Shown here in pieces: positions 28,601 through 34,861 of a DNA stretch of 64,000 nt (position 1 is its first letter; every line of letters starts with the position of its first letter). Where the stretch lies: positions 262,905 to 326,904 of the forward strand of contig JAEWQP010000002.1 in the NCBI GenBank assembly GCA_023399155.1, in the 5' to 3' direction. Both the position numbers and the translations under genes were made by a program. This stretch comes from Verrucomicrobiota bacterium (GTDB lineage: Bacteria; Verrucomicrobiota; Verrucomicrobiia; Opitutales; Opitutaceae). The notes under the pieces were generated by a model. That model saw only the letters and a program-made list of their open reading frames with translations, had not been told where the DNA came from and made no database searches.

Positions 28601-29971
28601 GGATCGCTCATGTTCGTCGCACCGGATATCGGGATCGACGAGTTGGCTCCATTCACGCTCGCGGCCGACGGTTCTTTTGTTGCAAGCGTCACCCAGAAGG
28701 CCGGTCAGAACGCGCCCGCGGAGCGCAGGTTCGTGGTGCGCGGCCAGATCGTGGCCGGTGTGCTCTCGGGTTTGATCGAGAATACCGACCATACCTTCCG
28801 CCTGGAACTGGAGGCCCGCGACGGGCCGTCCGCAGCCAGCGCCGGGCTGTATAGCTCCATCGTGTTGGGTACCGGCAGCGGACAAATCCATACCATCGTC
28901 GGCACGGACAACCGTGTCCTCATCCTGATCCTGACGCCGGCATTCACGGGCGGAGGGATGACCACGTTGAATGCATCGGGTGCCTTCGTCCTGGCGCTTC
29001 AGACGGAGACCGCCAGCGGAGGCATCAGCGGTCGACTCGATCCTGTCGGGGCGACGCTCCACGGCTCGATCGTGTTCGAAGGACAGGCCCCGGCGTCGTT
29101 CCGCGGGGTGCAGGATGGCGTCGCTCGGACGGATCGCCTGATCAATCTTTCCGCGCGCGGACGTGTGGGCGAGGGCGAGAACCTTCTTGTATCCGGATTT
29201 GTGATCCAAGGAACACAACCGCTGCCCGTGCTGGTGCGCGCCGTCGGCCCAGGCCTGACGGATCTGGGTGTCGCCCAGGCACTGCCGAATCCACAGATCC
29301 ACCTCTACCGGAAGAACAGCGTCATCGCGGAGAACGACGACTGGTCCCTGGGGCAGGATCCGGCTGAAGTGGCTCGGGCGATGGCGCGCACCGGGGCGCT
29401 CGGGATCGGCGAGGGCAGCGCCGATGCGGCGCTTCTGGTCACGCTCGACCCCGGAATCTACACGGTGCACGTGACGGCCGCCGCCAACTCACCGCAAGGT
29501 GTGGCGCTCGCTGAAGTCTACGACGCCAGCGACTCGCCGGATCCCGTCGCCAATCGGCTGATCAACATCTCGTCTCGGGCCGAGGTGGGCACCGGGGACA
29601 ACATCCTCATCGGTGGCTTTGTGGTCTTCGGCAACGCCGCGAAGCGCGTCCTTATTCGCGGAGTCGGGCCCTCGTTGTCGGCCCAGGGCATTCTCGTCCC
29701 GGTGGCTGATCCGGTGATCCATGTGTATCAGGGGCACACTGTGGTCGCGCACAACGACGATTGGGATGACGACCCGATCGCGGCCACGGAGAACGCCGCC
29801 GCGGCCCGGGTCACGGGTGCCTTTGCCCTTCCTGTCGGCAGCTCCGATGCCGCCATGATCCTCACTCTCGCGCCGGGCGTCTACACCGTGCATGTGACCG
29901 CCAAGCCCGGGACCGCCGCCGGGGTCGGCCTGGTCGAGATCTACGAAATACCGAATGAAAGCTCCCGCTGA
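19685..29971 (+). CDS. Giant multidomain surface protein (beta-helix, metzincin-like site, cadherin-like repeats, MBG domain)
   Basis: 3,428 residues from TTG 19685; GTG 19709 is an alternative, and both give a signal peptide ending near 'TPASAAPS'. Order: DUF11-like and cadherin-like region (about 35-200); right-handed beta-helix-like Asn/Gly/Thr repeats (about 210-960); a region with the zinc motif 'HEMGHALGLDD' at about 1109-1119 and a Met-turn-like 'DDLMFG', as in metzincins; about nine cadherin/VCBS-like modules, each ending in a 'NDAP' linker (about 1250-2680); an MBG domain (about 2690-2765); two 'QTIxF' repeats (about 2765-2930); and two C-terminal ~140-residue modules starting near 3151 and 3291 ('RLINLSARGRVGEGENLLVSG', 'RLINISSRAEVGTGDN'). 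No TM anchor or LPXTG. Likely adhesive or matrix; protease activity is unproven. The next gene overlaps or closely follows its end. Confidence 0.85.
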   Translation: MNRHLHDSVKNLILTAVLGVICGAALVTPASAAPSVSAEKDDGIDAGTRKRAGDTITYTVTISNSSGEEVTDALGVTLTDNTPAHTELVAGSVKVTPIAFDDAYDVVGNTRRTVAASSGVLANDVDPDELNAFANGHLRVKADSVARISGTTTGTFVLAVDGSFNYTPEVGVASGTERFSYIVLDADDQESVSVGYVDLTISGRVWYVRNGGTGDGRSDTPLGSPVTASVQATEATDIIYVLYDSGTLNGAFALDSGQQLLGEGVALEVNGLPIFPAGSVPTIANNAGAAVTLGANNTLRGFHIGNSTGPAVVGTDVGALTINSLSVNTTGAGLDLSGELNPVVSIALTGLTSAGGSKNVNLVGLGGTITLGTGSLTGALENAFEVSGGTASIAYSGTISNTRAHAVSVSGKSGGGVTLSGAITNNSSGRGINLVSNPGTTIAFSGPLTLNTGANTAFNATGGGTITATASGSTITTSAGTAVNIVDTIIGVGGVTLQTVNSNGGYAGIVLDNTGTSGGTFAITGVDSNYGSGGTITNKSGDAIYLHTTRNVTLRCMTVSNSGGSHIDATGVVGLTLNRVNTDNSVDHGIKGSSITDLVILNGTFDRGGAANPSANFDGIHITNLLGTSSIHGARFARSNTRQVYVVNNTAIQYNGNPDTLTVTATAWDNHTGPFAGDHLSILADSGANFRLVVKGDFGSNIIDGGGVGVQAAAGGTNGKLDLSVSQLRTTNNTAGVVVGQSGEGVVTYNIANNSGADGFSGTGSVAIAVIQTGAGSCRGTISNNSIAHTAGPTTNALQVIVEGGGTGTAVISNNIVTGNFQRGIHAQARAGSGVLNLTVSGNRLDGTDNTGQGLQVVSIESGGSAITSTNTIRLNLSGNTANGGSYLAGYRLVNRALCTFQLQNFTGNGLSTTDVEDWVTTIKENSSNVSLKKVSVVASAPFSATAGSVPVPLMYVPGGVEPVMAAPRVIVKTSREPEAVESPAPARSEAGVDALSVQARPAVLTQSGLDFAVAAALSRWEAAGLRPEQLAVLRSLRFEVADLPGWYLGEAAGIRIRLDADAGGNGWFADASEGSDAHFANVVSVSRHYTDPVGAPAGCVDLLTAIMHEMGHALGLDDTYLPRDRDDLMFGHLSTGERRFPVAGQADRATSFSTDVIRFLSAPLSLGTLPPGKSVRVTYAVTINAAVPTISGQGTVSGSGFSVLTDDPEGAGETDPTVTRVHVPPTLANVAPSVVEDGVLTFSAALFDAGFSDGNGDTLHSVSIESLPANGQLRLNGSAFTVPQTIARGSIPSLTFVPGSDYFGSSGFMWSATDSSVAGLSAVEPAAVNLTVVPVADAPVIAAATVAEDTQSSAGLVITRNVVDGAEVTHFKITNSVNGIVFLNDGTTAVADSSFITIAQAEAGLRFTPARDLNTPAGDTFSFDVQAATSSAGAGLSSITTVGVTVTEVNDAPTATDDTLSAVDEGSGPRSISSASLLANDLAGPANESGQTVTVTAVSDPVGGTVEIVGADVIFTLASEFNGTAGFDYTITDNGTSDGSPDPLSAVGHVSFPVTALNGPPVLVGAINAAGWREGDTTVGAGFAGDPVFLFSEAVVSDDATGLTGAALTVAFDAYEPGDLLSLPPSTALGADTLTYDSGTSEIRFNGTWIASASGGFGSALVITFRSGAVIAHANAILGTIVYNYYGDDNPTAFGSHTSRNVTVTLDDGGNTGAGGAQTSSALTGTLTITAVNDAPAIAATNDSAIEDVDAALDTFVFSDPDAAPGSSLMTATVSVGSGTLTATSSGVVTVVSGSGTGTLTLSGTLNALNGYVAASRIQFKTAPNSDQNVSATVTIDDGGATGREPATGATGTATSEAASRTITIVVTPVNDSPTTNPVCGYVNTGVAVPVGGLETIADTMLHEGDPDDSGTGITYTITTAPSYGTLFIDANANGIVDGGEALASADTFTQNDIDESRIRYLHGGGAGSQDSVRFSVADGGEDGSVALTGLTFIITIAEAPVLSTGGGSARIYVEDGPAVEIGGGITITDGDSITLGGATITITDFLTGDLLGFTNQNGIAGSYNAATGVLALSGTATRAQYQAALRTVVYSSTNPNPATGIGNSDRIIRFTVTDDTGLTSLGVNITVLVQNTNDAPVLDASLSLALADILEDLAAPTLGRTAGSTLVSALLGGVSDPDVGALQGVAIIGTTTQGTLWYSIDNGGTWSQAPAVTAASALLLQSDARVYLQPAPNVNGLIADVLTFKAWDRTSGANGGTADVTTSGGATAFSSVADAVAVVIVGINDAPTLAGGPFVLAATDEDTTSSGTRVSAILAGLTYVDVDSGALSGIAITAFVGNGTWQYSTDGVNWNGVGSVLPDASLLLSSATQVRYVPDGIGAEDARLTFRAWDQTSGTASDNTTRRTADVTTNGGTTAFSTGIAEARIVIAGINDAPVLTPILPSLTDITEDDTANVGQTVASFRSGSVSDVDNVVGGIAITSTMSGNGTWQFSLDGGGSWSAMGAVTNASALVLRAGDLIRFVPDGLNGTVGSITYRACDHTGVAFNKHGARIDASIAGETTPLSSATDTATIAVTSVNDAPTGADRTITTSEGGACTFAASDFGFLDVDTGDALSAVRIDTLPGAGALTLSGAPVAVGQIVDAPSLGALVFTSAPDAIGAGYASFTFSVRDQSSAYALAPSTITLNVPAKEATITLGGLAHTYDGTQKSATATTMPVGLAVKFTYDGDTTAPTDAGEYAVVATIDEDDYTGQAGGTLTIAKAGQTIAFVAVGSVQPRDSIGLSATASSGLPVTFSVIRGPATVSGGTLAVTGGGEIVVRASQPGGPNHLAATDVDQTIASTKLAQTITFGELADRPASDGPVALNATASSGLPVVFTIVEGPATIVGTTLTPTGNPGTVIVRASQPGDAVYAAAADVLRSFEVEAEGLRVFFGELVSGAEKAGGASPQQPLARSITKVGDVAAVLSADRTTGSLMFVAPDIGIDELAPFTLAADGSFVASVTQKAGQNAPAERRFVVRGQIVAGVLSGLIENTDHTFRLELEARDGPSAASAGLYSSIVLGTGSGQIHTIVGTDNRVLILILTPAFTGGGMTTLNASGAFVLALQTETASGGISGRLDPVGATLHGSIVFEGQAPASFRGVQDGVARTDRLINLSARGRVGEGENLLVSGFVIQGTQPLPVLVRAVGPGLTDLGVAQALPNPQIHLYRKNSVIAENDDWSLGQDPAEVARAMARTGALGIGEGSADAALLVTLDPGIYTVHVTAAANSPQGVALAEVYDASDSPDPVANRLINISSRAEVGTGDNILIGGFVVFGNAAKRVLIRGVGPSLSAQGILVPVADPVIHVYQGHTVVAHNDDWDDDPIAATENAAAARVTGAFALPVGSSDAAMILTLAPGVYTVHVTAKPGTAAGVGLVEIYEIPNESSR

Positions 29972-30017
29972 ATCTCCAGACATGGTCGGTGACCGCGTGC
30001 ATAGGCCGACGATAACG

Positions 30018-30434
30018 ATGCCCGATCGCCGCGCGTTCATCCGCGGGCTCGTGCTGGCCTCGGGCGCCACGGCGCTCCTCCACAACAAGGCCCTGGCTGC
30101 ATTCTCATCGCTGCTCGGGAACACGCCGGACGCTCCTGTCGGTTCGCTCAGTGGGGCGACTTTTGCGCGGCTGCGCGGTGCGACCTTCCTCGTGCGTGGC
30201 CCCGCGGCGGCTCCACAACCGGTCGTTCTTTCCGAGGTGACGGAGTATCCGCGCGGTCCCGACATCGAGAACTTCTCGCTGCGGTTCACGGGTGCCGCGG
30301 AGAAGGCGTTTGCCCAGGGCATCCAGCGCTTTGAACACCCGGAACTCGGAGGCTTTGAGGCGTTTGTCGTCGCGCATCCGATCGATGCGACGACCTTCGG
30401 CTACGAAGCGGTGTTCAACCGGCTCGTCGGGTGA
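30018..30434 (+). CDS. DUF6916-type protein with Tat signal
   Basis: 138 residues from ATG 30018, chosen because it puts a twin-arginine motif 'DRRAFIRG' at residues 3-10, followed by 'LVLASGATALL' and an Ala-rich cleavage region. An in-frame ATG at 29955 would overlap the giant gene's stop. The C-terminal ~95 residues match the small DUF6916-like fold: 'FSLRFTGAAEKAFAQG', 'FEHPELGGFEAFVVAH' and a terminal 'YEAVFNRLVG'. The same pattern recurs in the signal-less protein at 32657-32974 on the other side of the tail-collar genes. Function of the family is unknown to me. Export of a folded protein is implied by the Tat motif. It converges with the GNAT gene one base away. Confidence 0.7.
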   Translation: MPDRRAFIRGLVLASGATALLHNKALAAFSSLLGNTPDAPVGSLSGATFARLRGATFLVRGPAAAPQPVVLSEVTEYPRGPDIENFSLRFTGAAEKAFAQGIQRFEHPELGGFEAFVVAHPIDATTFGYEAVFNRLVG

Positions 30435-30435
30435 A

Positions 30436-30972
30436 TCACAGCGGTGCGGGGGCGGCCCCGCCCGTTTCAGCCCGGGGTGGATCAGCCCGCCATTCCATCA
30501 GCGCGTACACCTCTGTCCGCGAGACTTCGCGAAATCCGAGGCGTTGATACCACTGCATGGCCGGATTGAATACCTCGACGTGGATCGTCACGCGACGGTC
30601 GCTCGTCCGCGCCTCATGCAGGACCCCGCGGACCACGGCTGAACCGATGCCCTGGCGGCGGAAGGCCGGGAGCAGCGCGATATCCATGATGCGGATCTCG
30701 TCCGGCCGGCGGTGCAGATAAAGCCGCCCCGCGTCGATTCCGTTGACGACGAGGATCAGGAATTCGGCTCCAGGGTAGTTTTTCTGATACGCAGTGGTCT
30801 GCGCGCCGAACTGGTGGGCGATGAAACGGTGTTTCTCCTCGGCGGACCAGGGCAGGGGCGCGAGTTCGAGCTCGCGGGTGCTGGCGTAGACCGCGCGGAG
30901 GAAGTCGGTATCCGCGTCACCGACGAGGCGGGCGGTCACTGGCAAGCCGGAGGGAGTGACGTCGTTGATCAC
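30436..30972 (-). CDS. GNAT family N-acetyltransferase linked to tail-collar genes
   Basis: 178 residues from GTG 30972 ('MINDVTPSGLPVTARLV'). The acetyl-CoA site is the classic 'LLPAFRRQGIGSAVVRGVL' (motif A), followed by 'VEVFNPAMQWYQRLGFREV' (motif B). An N-terminal 'FLRAVYASTRELELAPLPW' and 'FGAQTTAYQKNYPGAEFLIL' pattern is, in my experience, characteristic of the GNAT subgroup encoded beside MdpB-like tail-collar proteins. It lies downstream of three such genes on the same strand, with 59 bases to the nearest, so it may acetylate an amine on one of them or on a partner. Cytosolic, no signal peptide. Confidence 0.85.
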   Translation of the reverse strand: MINDVTPSGLPVTARLVGDADTDFLRAVYASTRELELAPLPWSAEEKHRFIAHQFGAQTTAYQKNYPGAEFLILVVNGIDAGRLYLHRRPDEIRIMDIALLPAFRRQGIGSAVVRGVLHEARTSDRRVTIHVEVFNPAMQWYQRLGFREVSRTEVYALMEWRADPPRAETGGAAPAPL

Positions 30973-31031
30973 GCTGGAGCCGCTTCAGCACGTCCCGCCA
31001 TTCGCGCACGCCTGAGCGGGATGCGGTCGGG

Positions 31032-31556
31032 TCAACTGCGTGGCGGGAAGACCCCTTGGAGCGCGATGCAGAAGTAGAAGGTGAGGTAGGGCTGCATGTT
31101 GTTGTGCGGCGTGTCGCCTCCGGCGGGCGCGAGGGCTTCCGGTGCGAGTGCAGTCAAGTTGGCTGCGGGAGCCCACGCGTTGCCGCTATTGGATCGTGCA
31201 AACGTGGTCGCGGGTGTGGGCGCGAACTGATCCGCGGGATCGCCCGCGACCGCGCCAAGCGCATGCGTGTGGCTGGGAATCTCGCTCTCGAGCAGCGTCA
31301 CTGTTTCGCTTCCGCTTGTTTCGCCGAGACCGTGGAGCGACAGCCCGGGACCCTGGCCGGGATGCATCGGTGCGCGACCTTGCAGGTCCGGCAGGGCGAA
31401 GTTTGATTTGCCATTGCCGCCATAGGTGGTGCCGAGGAGCGAAAACAAAGCGGTGTTCTGCGACAGAGGCAGGAGCTGCCCGTCGCACCACGCCCAGCCT
31501 TTGGGCGCGAAGTTGAACGGGAAGATTCGAATCTCGGCGACGAAGGGATCGGCCAT
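31032..31556 (-). CDS. Phage tail-collar domain protein (MdpB-like), copy 3
   Basis: 174 residues. The N-terminal tail-collar domain is complete: 'AEIRIFPFNFAPKGWAWCDG', 'LLPLSQNTALFSLLGTTYGG', 'FALPDLQGRAPMHPGQGPG' and 'GSETVTLLESEIPSHTHALG'. The C-terminus 'NNMQPYLTFYFCIALQGVFP' is the family end signature. Such proteins are annotated 'microcystin-dependent protein' in many bacteria; the fold comes from phage tail fibres. This copy has a distinctive mid-region (Ala/Pro-rich, 'DQFAPTPATTFARSNSG'). No signal peptide. It is last of three tandem paralogues, followed by GNAT. Confidence 0.88.
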   Translation of the reverse strand: MADPFVAEIRIFPFNFAPKGWAWCDGQLLPLSQNTALFSLLGTTYGGNGKSNFALPDLQGRAPMHPGQGPGLSLHGLGETSGSETVTLLESEIPSHTHALGAVAGDPADQFAPTPATTFARSNSGNAWAPAANLTALAPEALAPAGGDTPHNNMQPYLTFYFCIALQGVFPPRS

Positions 31557-31601
31557 GGGAAGCGGTGACGGGATGACGGGTGGAGGCGCTGCGGACGTGG
31601 G

Positions 31602-32105
31602 TCAGGTCGGCGACGGAAAGATGCCGAAGAGCGAGATGATGAAATCGACGCAGAGGTAGGGTTGGAAGTTCGTGTGCGGCTGGCTGCCTCCGACGGGACT
31701 GATAGCGTGCGGGGAGCAATTCGCATCCGCGGAATCGGCCCAGTAGAGTTCGCTCAGTCTGCCGGCTGCGGGGAGGCTGTTGGCTGCGTTCGGCGTATCG
31801 GCTGGATTGCCGGAAACCATGAAAGGGTGCGTGTGCGCCGGGATCTGTTGCACGGTCAGCGTGACTTCCTCGGCGCCGCCCGTCTCGGCGAGGATGAAAC
31901 CGTTGCCTTGATGGATCGGAATCCGCCCGCGCAGGTCCGGCAGCTGAAACGTCGATTCGCCGTCGCCGCCGTAGGTTGTGCCGATGAGCTGGAACAAGGA
32001 TTCGTTTTCCGAAATCGGCAGGATCTGGCCCTCGCAGAACATCCAGCCCGCGGGGGCGAAGTTGCCCGCGAACATGCGAATCTCTCCAATATAGGGTTGA
32101 GCCAT
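31602..32105 (-). CDS. Phage tail-collar domain protein (MdpB-like), copy 2
   Basis: 167 residues, with 'GEIRMFAGNFAPAGWMFCEG', 'ILPISENESLFQLIGTTYGG', 'FQLPDLRGRIPIHQGNG' and 'EVTLTVQQIPAHTHPF', then the family end 'TNFQPYLCVDFIISLFGIFP'. It is the most divergent of the three (shorter, acidic 'SENESLFQ'), which suggests distinct roles rather than recent duplication. The three genes sit head to tail with 5- and 45-base gaps and are surely one transcript. Confidence 0.88.
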   Translation of the reverse strand: MAQPYIGEIRMFAGNFAPAGWMFCEGQILPISENESLFQLIGTTYGGDGESTFQLPDLRGRIPIHQGNGFILAETGGAEEVTLTVQQIPAHTHPFMVSGNPADTPNAANSLPAAGRLSELYWADSADANCSPHAISPVGGSQPHTNFQPYLCVDFIISLFGIFPSPT

Positions 32106-32110
32106 GGGAG

Positions 32111-32635
32111 TCAGTTCGGGCTGGGAAAGATGCCTTGCAGGGCGATGCAGAAACTCAGCGTGAGGAAGGGCTGCATGTTGAGGTGAGCCTGTGAGCCTCC
32201 GGTATTCTCCACGGTGGAGGAGTTCATCGAGACAAGGTTCGAAATTTCCGAGCTGTAGTAGTTGATTGGCGTGGTGCCATTCGCGGTCCTGCCGCGGGCG
32301 AGGACGTTGTTGCCCGGAGCAACGGAGGAGGCGCTGGCCGACGAGGCATTGACCACGTGGGTGTGCGTCGGCAACTCGGCCATCGAGAGCGTATGCGCCT
32401 GTTCGCCACCGCGCTCGCCCAGCGTGTGACCGATGCCGACGTGGATCGGCGTGCGCCCGCGCAGGTCGGGCAACGCGAAGTTCACCCGGCCGTCGCCGCC
32501 AAAGGTCGTTCCAAGGAGCGAGAAGAGCGCCTGGTTTTGGTTGATCGGCAGGAGTTGACCGTTGCAGAGCGCCCAGCCCTTGGGCGCGAACACGAAGGAC
32601 ATCAGGCGGATCTCTGAAAGGAACGGTTCAGCCAT
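32111..32635 (-). CDS. Phage tail-collar domain protein (MdpB-like), copy 1
   Basis: 174 residues, with 'SEIRLMSFVFAPKGWALCNG', 'LLPINQNQALFSLLGTTFGG', 'FALPDLRGRTPIHVGIGHTL' and 'HTLSMAELPTHTHVVNASS', ending 'LNMQPFLTLSFCIALQGIFP'. First of the three tandem copies, 21 bases after the small DUF6916-type gene. No tail-assembly, capsid or lysis genes adjoin the trio, so it is not a prophage remnant in any simple sense. Confidence 0.88.
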   Translation of the reverse strand: MAEPFLSEIRLMSFVFAPKGWALCNGQLLPINQNQALFSLLGTTFGGDGRVNFALPDLRGRTPIHVGIGHTLGERGGEQAHTLSMAELPTHTHVVNASSASASSVAPGNNVLARGRTANGTTPINYYSSEISNLVSMNSSTVENTGGSQAHLNMQPFLTLSFCIALQGIFPSPN

Positions 32636-32656
32636 CGGAAGCGTGGGTTGTGGGGC

Positions 32657-32974
32657 TCAGGCGAAGTTGAAAATGACCTCAAGTCCAAGGCCTCGCGCAT
32701 CCCGGCTCACCGGGACGAGAAAGAGCGCATGCGTGCCGAGCTGCGGATGCGTGAATGGGTAAACACCCTGGGAAATCGGCGCGTCTGCCGGCGCGTGGAA
32801 GACCATCGAGAACGACTGCCGGCCGCCTTTTTCGCTCGGCGTGTTCCAGCCCGACGGCGTCACGACGCTCAAGCGTATCGCGACGGTCGTGGCCGCATCC
32901 AGGTGCAGCGTGAAGCACTCGTTGACGAGGGGAGCGAACGCGTCGAGGGACAGCTCTGTCGTCGCCAGCGGCAT
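32657..32974 (-). CDS. DUF6916-type small protein
   Basis: 105 residues from ATG 32974; the open frame upstream (to 33220) runs into the tRNA remnant and is not used. Pattern shared with the Tat-signal protein at 30018-30434: 'ECFTLHLDAATTVAIRLSVV', 'FHAPADAPISQGVYPFTHPQ', 'HALFLVPVSRDARGLGLEVI' and a terminal 'FNFA'. No signal peptide. It is the first gene of the minus-strand run with the three tail-collar proteins and the GNAT. Function unknown; I infer a chaperone or structural partner from the repeated association. Confidence 0.72.
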   Translation of the reverse strand: MPLATTELSLDAFAPLVNECFTLHLDAATTVAIRLSVVTPSGWNTPSEKGGRQSFSMVFHAPADAPISQGVYPFTHPQLGTHALFLVPVSRDARGLGLEVIFNFA

Positions 32975-33198
32975 TACAGGAAACGAGGAACTTGGGCGCA
33001 GGGCGGATAAGCGATGTTCATTCCCATGGCTGCGTGCATCAGACAACATGTCCTTCGCCCATCGATGCCAAGTGGGTTCGGCTCGATGGGTGAAGTTTGC
33101 TGCCACCGAGGTCGAAAGTCCCCTCGCGCACGGAGCCCAGGGACGTTCCACAAGCTGCGCCGTATGCGAGGCCGACGATTCACCTCGTGTGCGAGAAA

Positions 33199-33240
33199 TG
33201 GCGGAGAGGGTGGGATTCAACCCAAGGTACCCATGCGGGC
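33199..33240 (-). pseudogene. Truncated tRNA-Ser 3' end (remnant)
   Basis: On the minus strand this reads gcccgcatgggtaccttggg, then ttgaatcccaccctctccgc ca: variable-arm end, T-arm and 3' acceptor strand with CCA, as in bacterial tRNA-Ser (usual form ...gggtaccgtgggttcgaatc ccaccctctccgcca). One base is missing from the T-loop (ttgaat for ttcgaat), and no matching 5' half (ggagagg...) occurs in the next ~150 bases on that strand, so it is not a working tRNA. Such 3' fragments commonly mark attachment sites left by integrated elements. Confidence 0.65.
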
Positions 33241-33441
33241 AGGCCTGGTTCGCGTCAGGGTGACAGCCATGACAATCAATAGTTTAGGGTAGATGTGTTG
33301 GGAACGGGGTCGGAATCTCACCTTCTGCGATTCGCTCCCTCGGCCAAGGTCGCCTGGGTTGTGTCGTTCAGATGATCGCGGTTGAATCAGCGGGCGTGGC
33401 GCTCTGACGGCGGTGGATGGTGCTGTCCGCTCGCGGCTCGA

Positions 33442-34710
33442 TCAGAGCGGGGTACGAGGCCTGACCTGCCTTCCGATGCGGTCAGCAATTCCCATGATCT
33501 CGGAAGGGGGACGTTGTTGGCGCAGGAGATCGGTCATCACGCGCATGTACGGTGCGACGTGGGTGAAAAAGCGTTTGTAGGCGGAACAGAGGTAGTTGAG
33601 ACCGTGTTCGCCGTCGGGCGTCACGAGGAAACGGTGCTTGGGGCATTCTCCGTGGCAGGTGAAGCGCACCTCGCATTCGCGGCAGAACTTCGGGAGGGTA
33701 TCGGTCTTGTCGCTGCCGAACTTGCGCTGGCGGGGCGAGGCGACCATTTCGCCCAGGGATTCGGTCATGACGTTGCCGAGTCGATACTTTGGATACACGT
33801 AGTGGTCGCAGGAGTAGACGTCGCCGTTGTGCTCGATTGCTAAGGCGTTGCCGCACTTCTCGCTGAACACACACAGGCCGCCCGGTTGGCCGGCCCAGTT
33901 GCCGAGGGTGACATCGAAGAGTTGCACGAACGTGCTTCCAACATCGCGTCGCACCCACTCGTCGAAGATCGTCACGAGAAACTCGCCGAAGTGCTCGGGC
34001 CGCACGCTCCACGGTGTGATTCGCGTGGATTGCACGACGTTTTCGTCGGTCGGATCGAGCGAGGGTGGCTCGGCCAACGTGAGTCCCCTGGGATTGTGCG
34101 CGGGTGCCTCGCGCTCGACCAGCGGGATGAACTGCATGAAACCCGAGCCGAAACGCCGCAGAAACTCATAGACCTTGAGCGGCTCGCGCGAGTTCCTGCG
34201 GTTGACGACAGTGAGCGTGTTGAACTCGACCTTGTGTTTCTTGAGGATCTCGCGCCCGGCCATGACGCGGTCGAACGTCGGCTTCCGGCCCTTATCGACA
34301 CGGTAGGCATCGTGCAGCCTGCGCGGGCCATCGATGCTCAGGCCGACGAGGAAATGATGCTCGGCGAGAAAGCGGCCCCACGCGTCGTCAAGCAGGGTGC
34401 CGTTCGTCTGCAGGGCGTTGTGAATGCTGCGCCCATCCGCGTATCGTCGCTGCAGCGCCGCGACTTTCTCAAAGAACGGTACTCCGAGCATGGTCGGCTC
34501 GCCGCCCTGCCAGGCGAACGTGACCTCACCGGAGGGTTGCGCGGCGATGTAGTCGCGTATGTAGCGAGCCAATACATCGTCGGGCATGCACCAGTTGCGC
34601 GTGTCGGGGTAGAGCTTCGCCTTCTCGAGGTAGAAGCAGTAGGTGCAGTCCAGGTTGCACGCCGGCCCGATTGGCTTGGACATCACGTGGAAGGGGTTGG
34701 GGTCGGGCAT
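33442..34710 (-). CDS. SPASM-domain radical SAM protein, anaerobic sulfatase-maturase type
   Basis: 422 residues from ATG 34710. The radical-SAM cluster motif CxxxCxxC is at C18, C22 and C25 ('ACNLDCTYCFYLEK'), followed by 'FAWQGGEPTMLGVPFFEKV', 'ALQTNGTLLDDAW' and 'VGLSIDGPRRLHDAYRVDKG', all typical of anSME enzymes. The SPASM cysteines are at the C-terminus ('CGNALAIEHNGDVYSCDHYV', 'FCRECEVRFTCHGECPKHRF', 'YLCSAYKRFF'). anSME oxidises a Cys or Ser of type I sulfatases to formylglycine. No sulfatase is encoded in this window, so its substrate is elsewhere or different. The 112 bases upstream separate it from the GH78 gene on the same strand. Confidence 0.88.
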   Translation of the reverse strand: MPDPNPFHVMSKPIGPACNLDCTYCFYLEKAKLYPDTRNWCMPDDVLARYIRDYIAAQPSGEVTFAWQGGEPTMLGVPFFEKVAALQRRYADGRSIHNALQTNGTLLDDAWGRFLAEHHFLVGLSIDGPRRLHDAYRVDKGRKPTFDRVMAGREILKKHKVEFNTLTVVNRRNSREPLKVYEFLRRFGSGFMQFIPLVEREAPAHNPRGLTLAEPPSLDPTDENVVQSTRITPWSVRPEHFGEFLVTIFDEWVRRDVGSTFVQLFDVTLGNWAGQPGGLCVFSEKCGNALAIEHNGDVYSCDHYVYPKYRLGNVMTESLGEMVASPRQRKFGSDKTDTLPKFCRECEVRFTCHGECPKHRFLVTPDGEHGLNYLCSAYKRFFTHVAPYMRVMTDLLRQQRPPSEIMGIADRIGRQVRPRTPL

Positions 34711-34861
34711 GTGGAAATCTAGGCAGGAAAAGGGTAGCGACGGGTGACTCTCCTGAACGGGCGACGTCAACTCACCCGCTCGGCAGGTGGGGCGGCCTTC
34801 TGGAGGTGTGAGGTGCACCCCACGACGCGGGCTCGCGCCTTCGACTTGGTGCTGCGCATGT

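Noticed and set aside
30436..32974. Prophage or tailocin for the tail-collar cluster
   Set aside because: No capsid, baseplate, tape-measure, lysis or integrase genes; each collar protein has the short MdpB-like form rather than a full tail fibre.
33199..33300. Intact tRNA-Ser
   Set aside because: Only the 3' half is present and the T-loop lacks a base; no 5' acceptor half on that strand.
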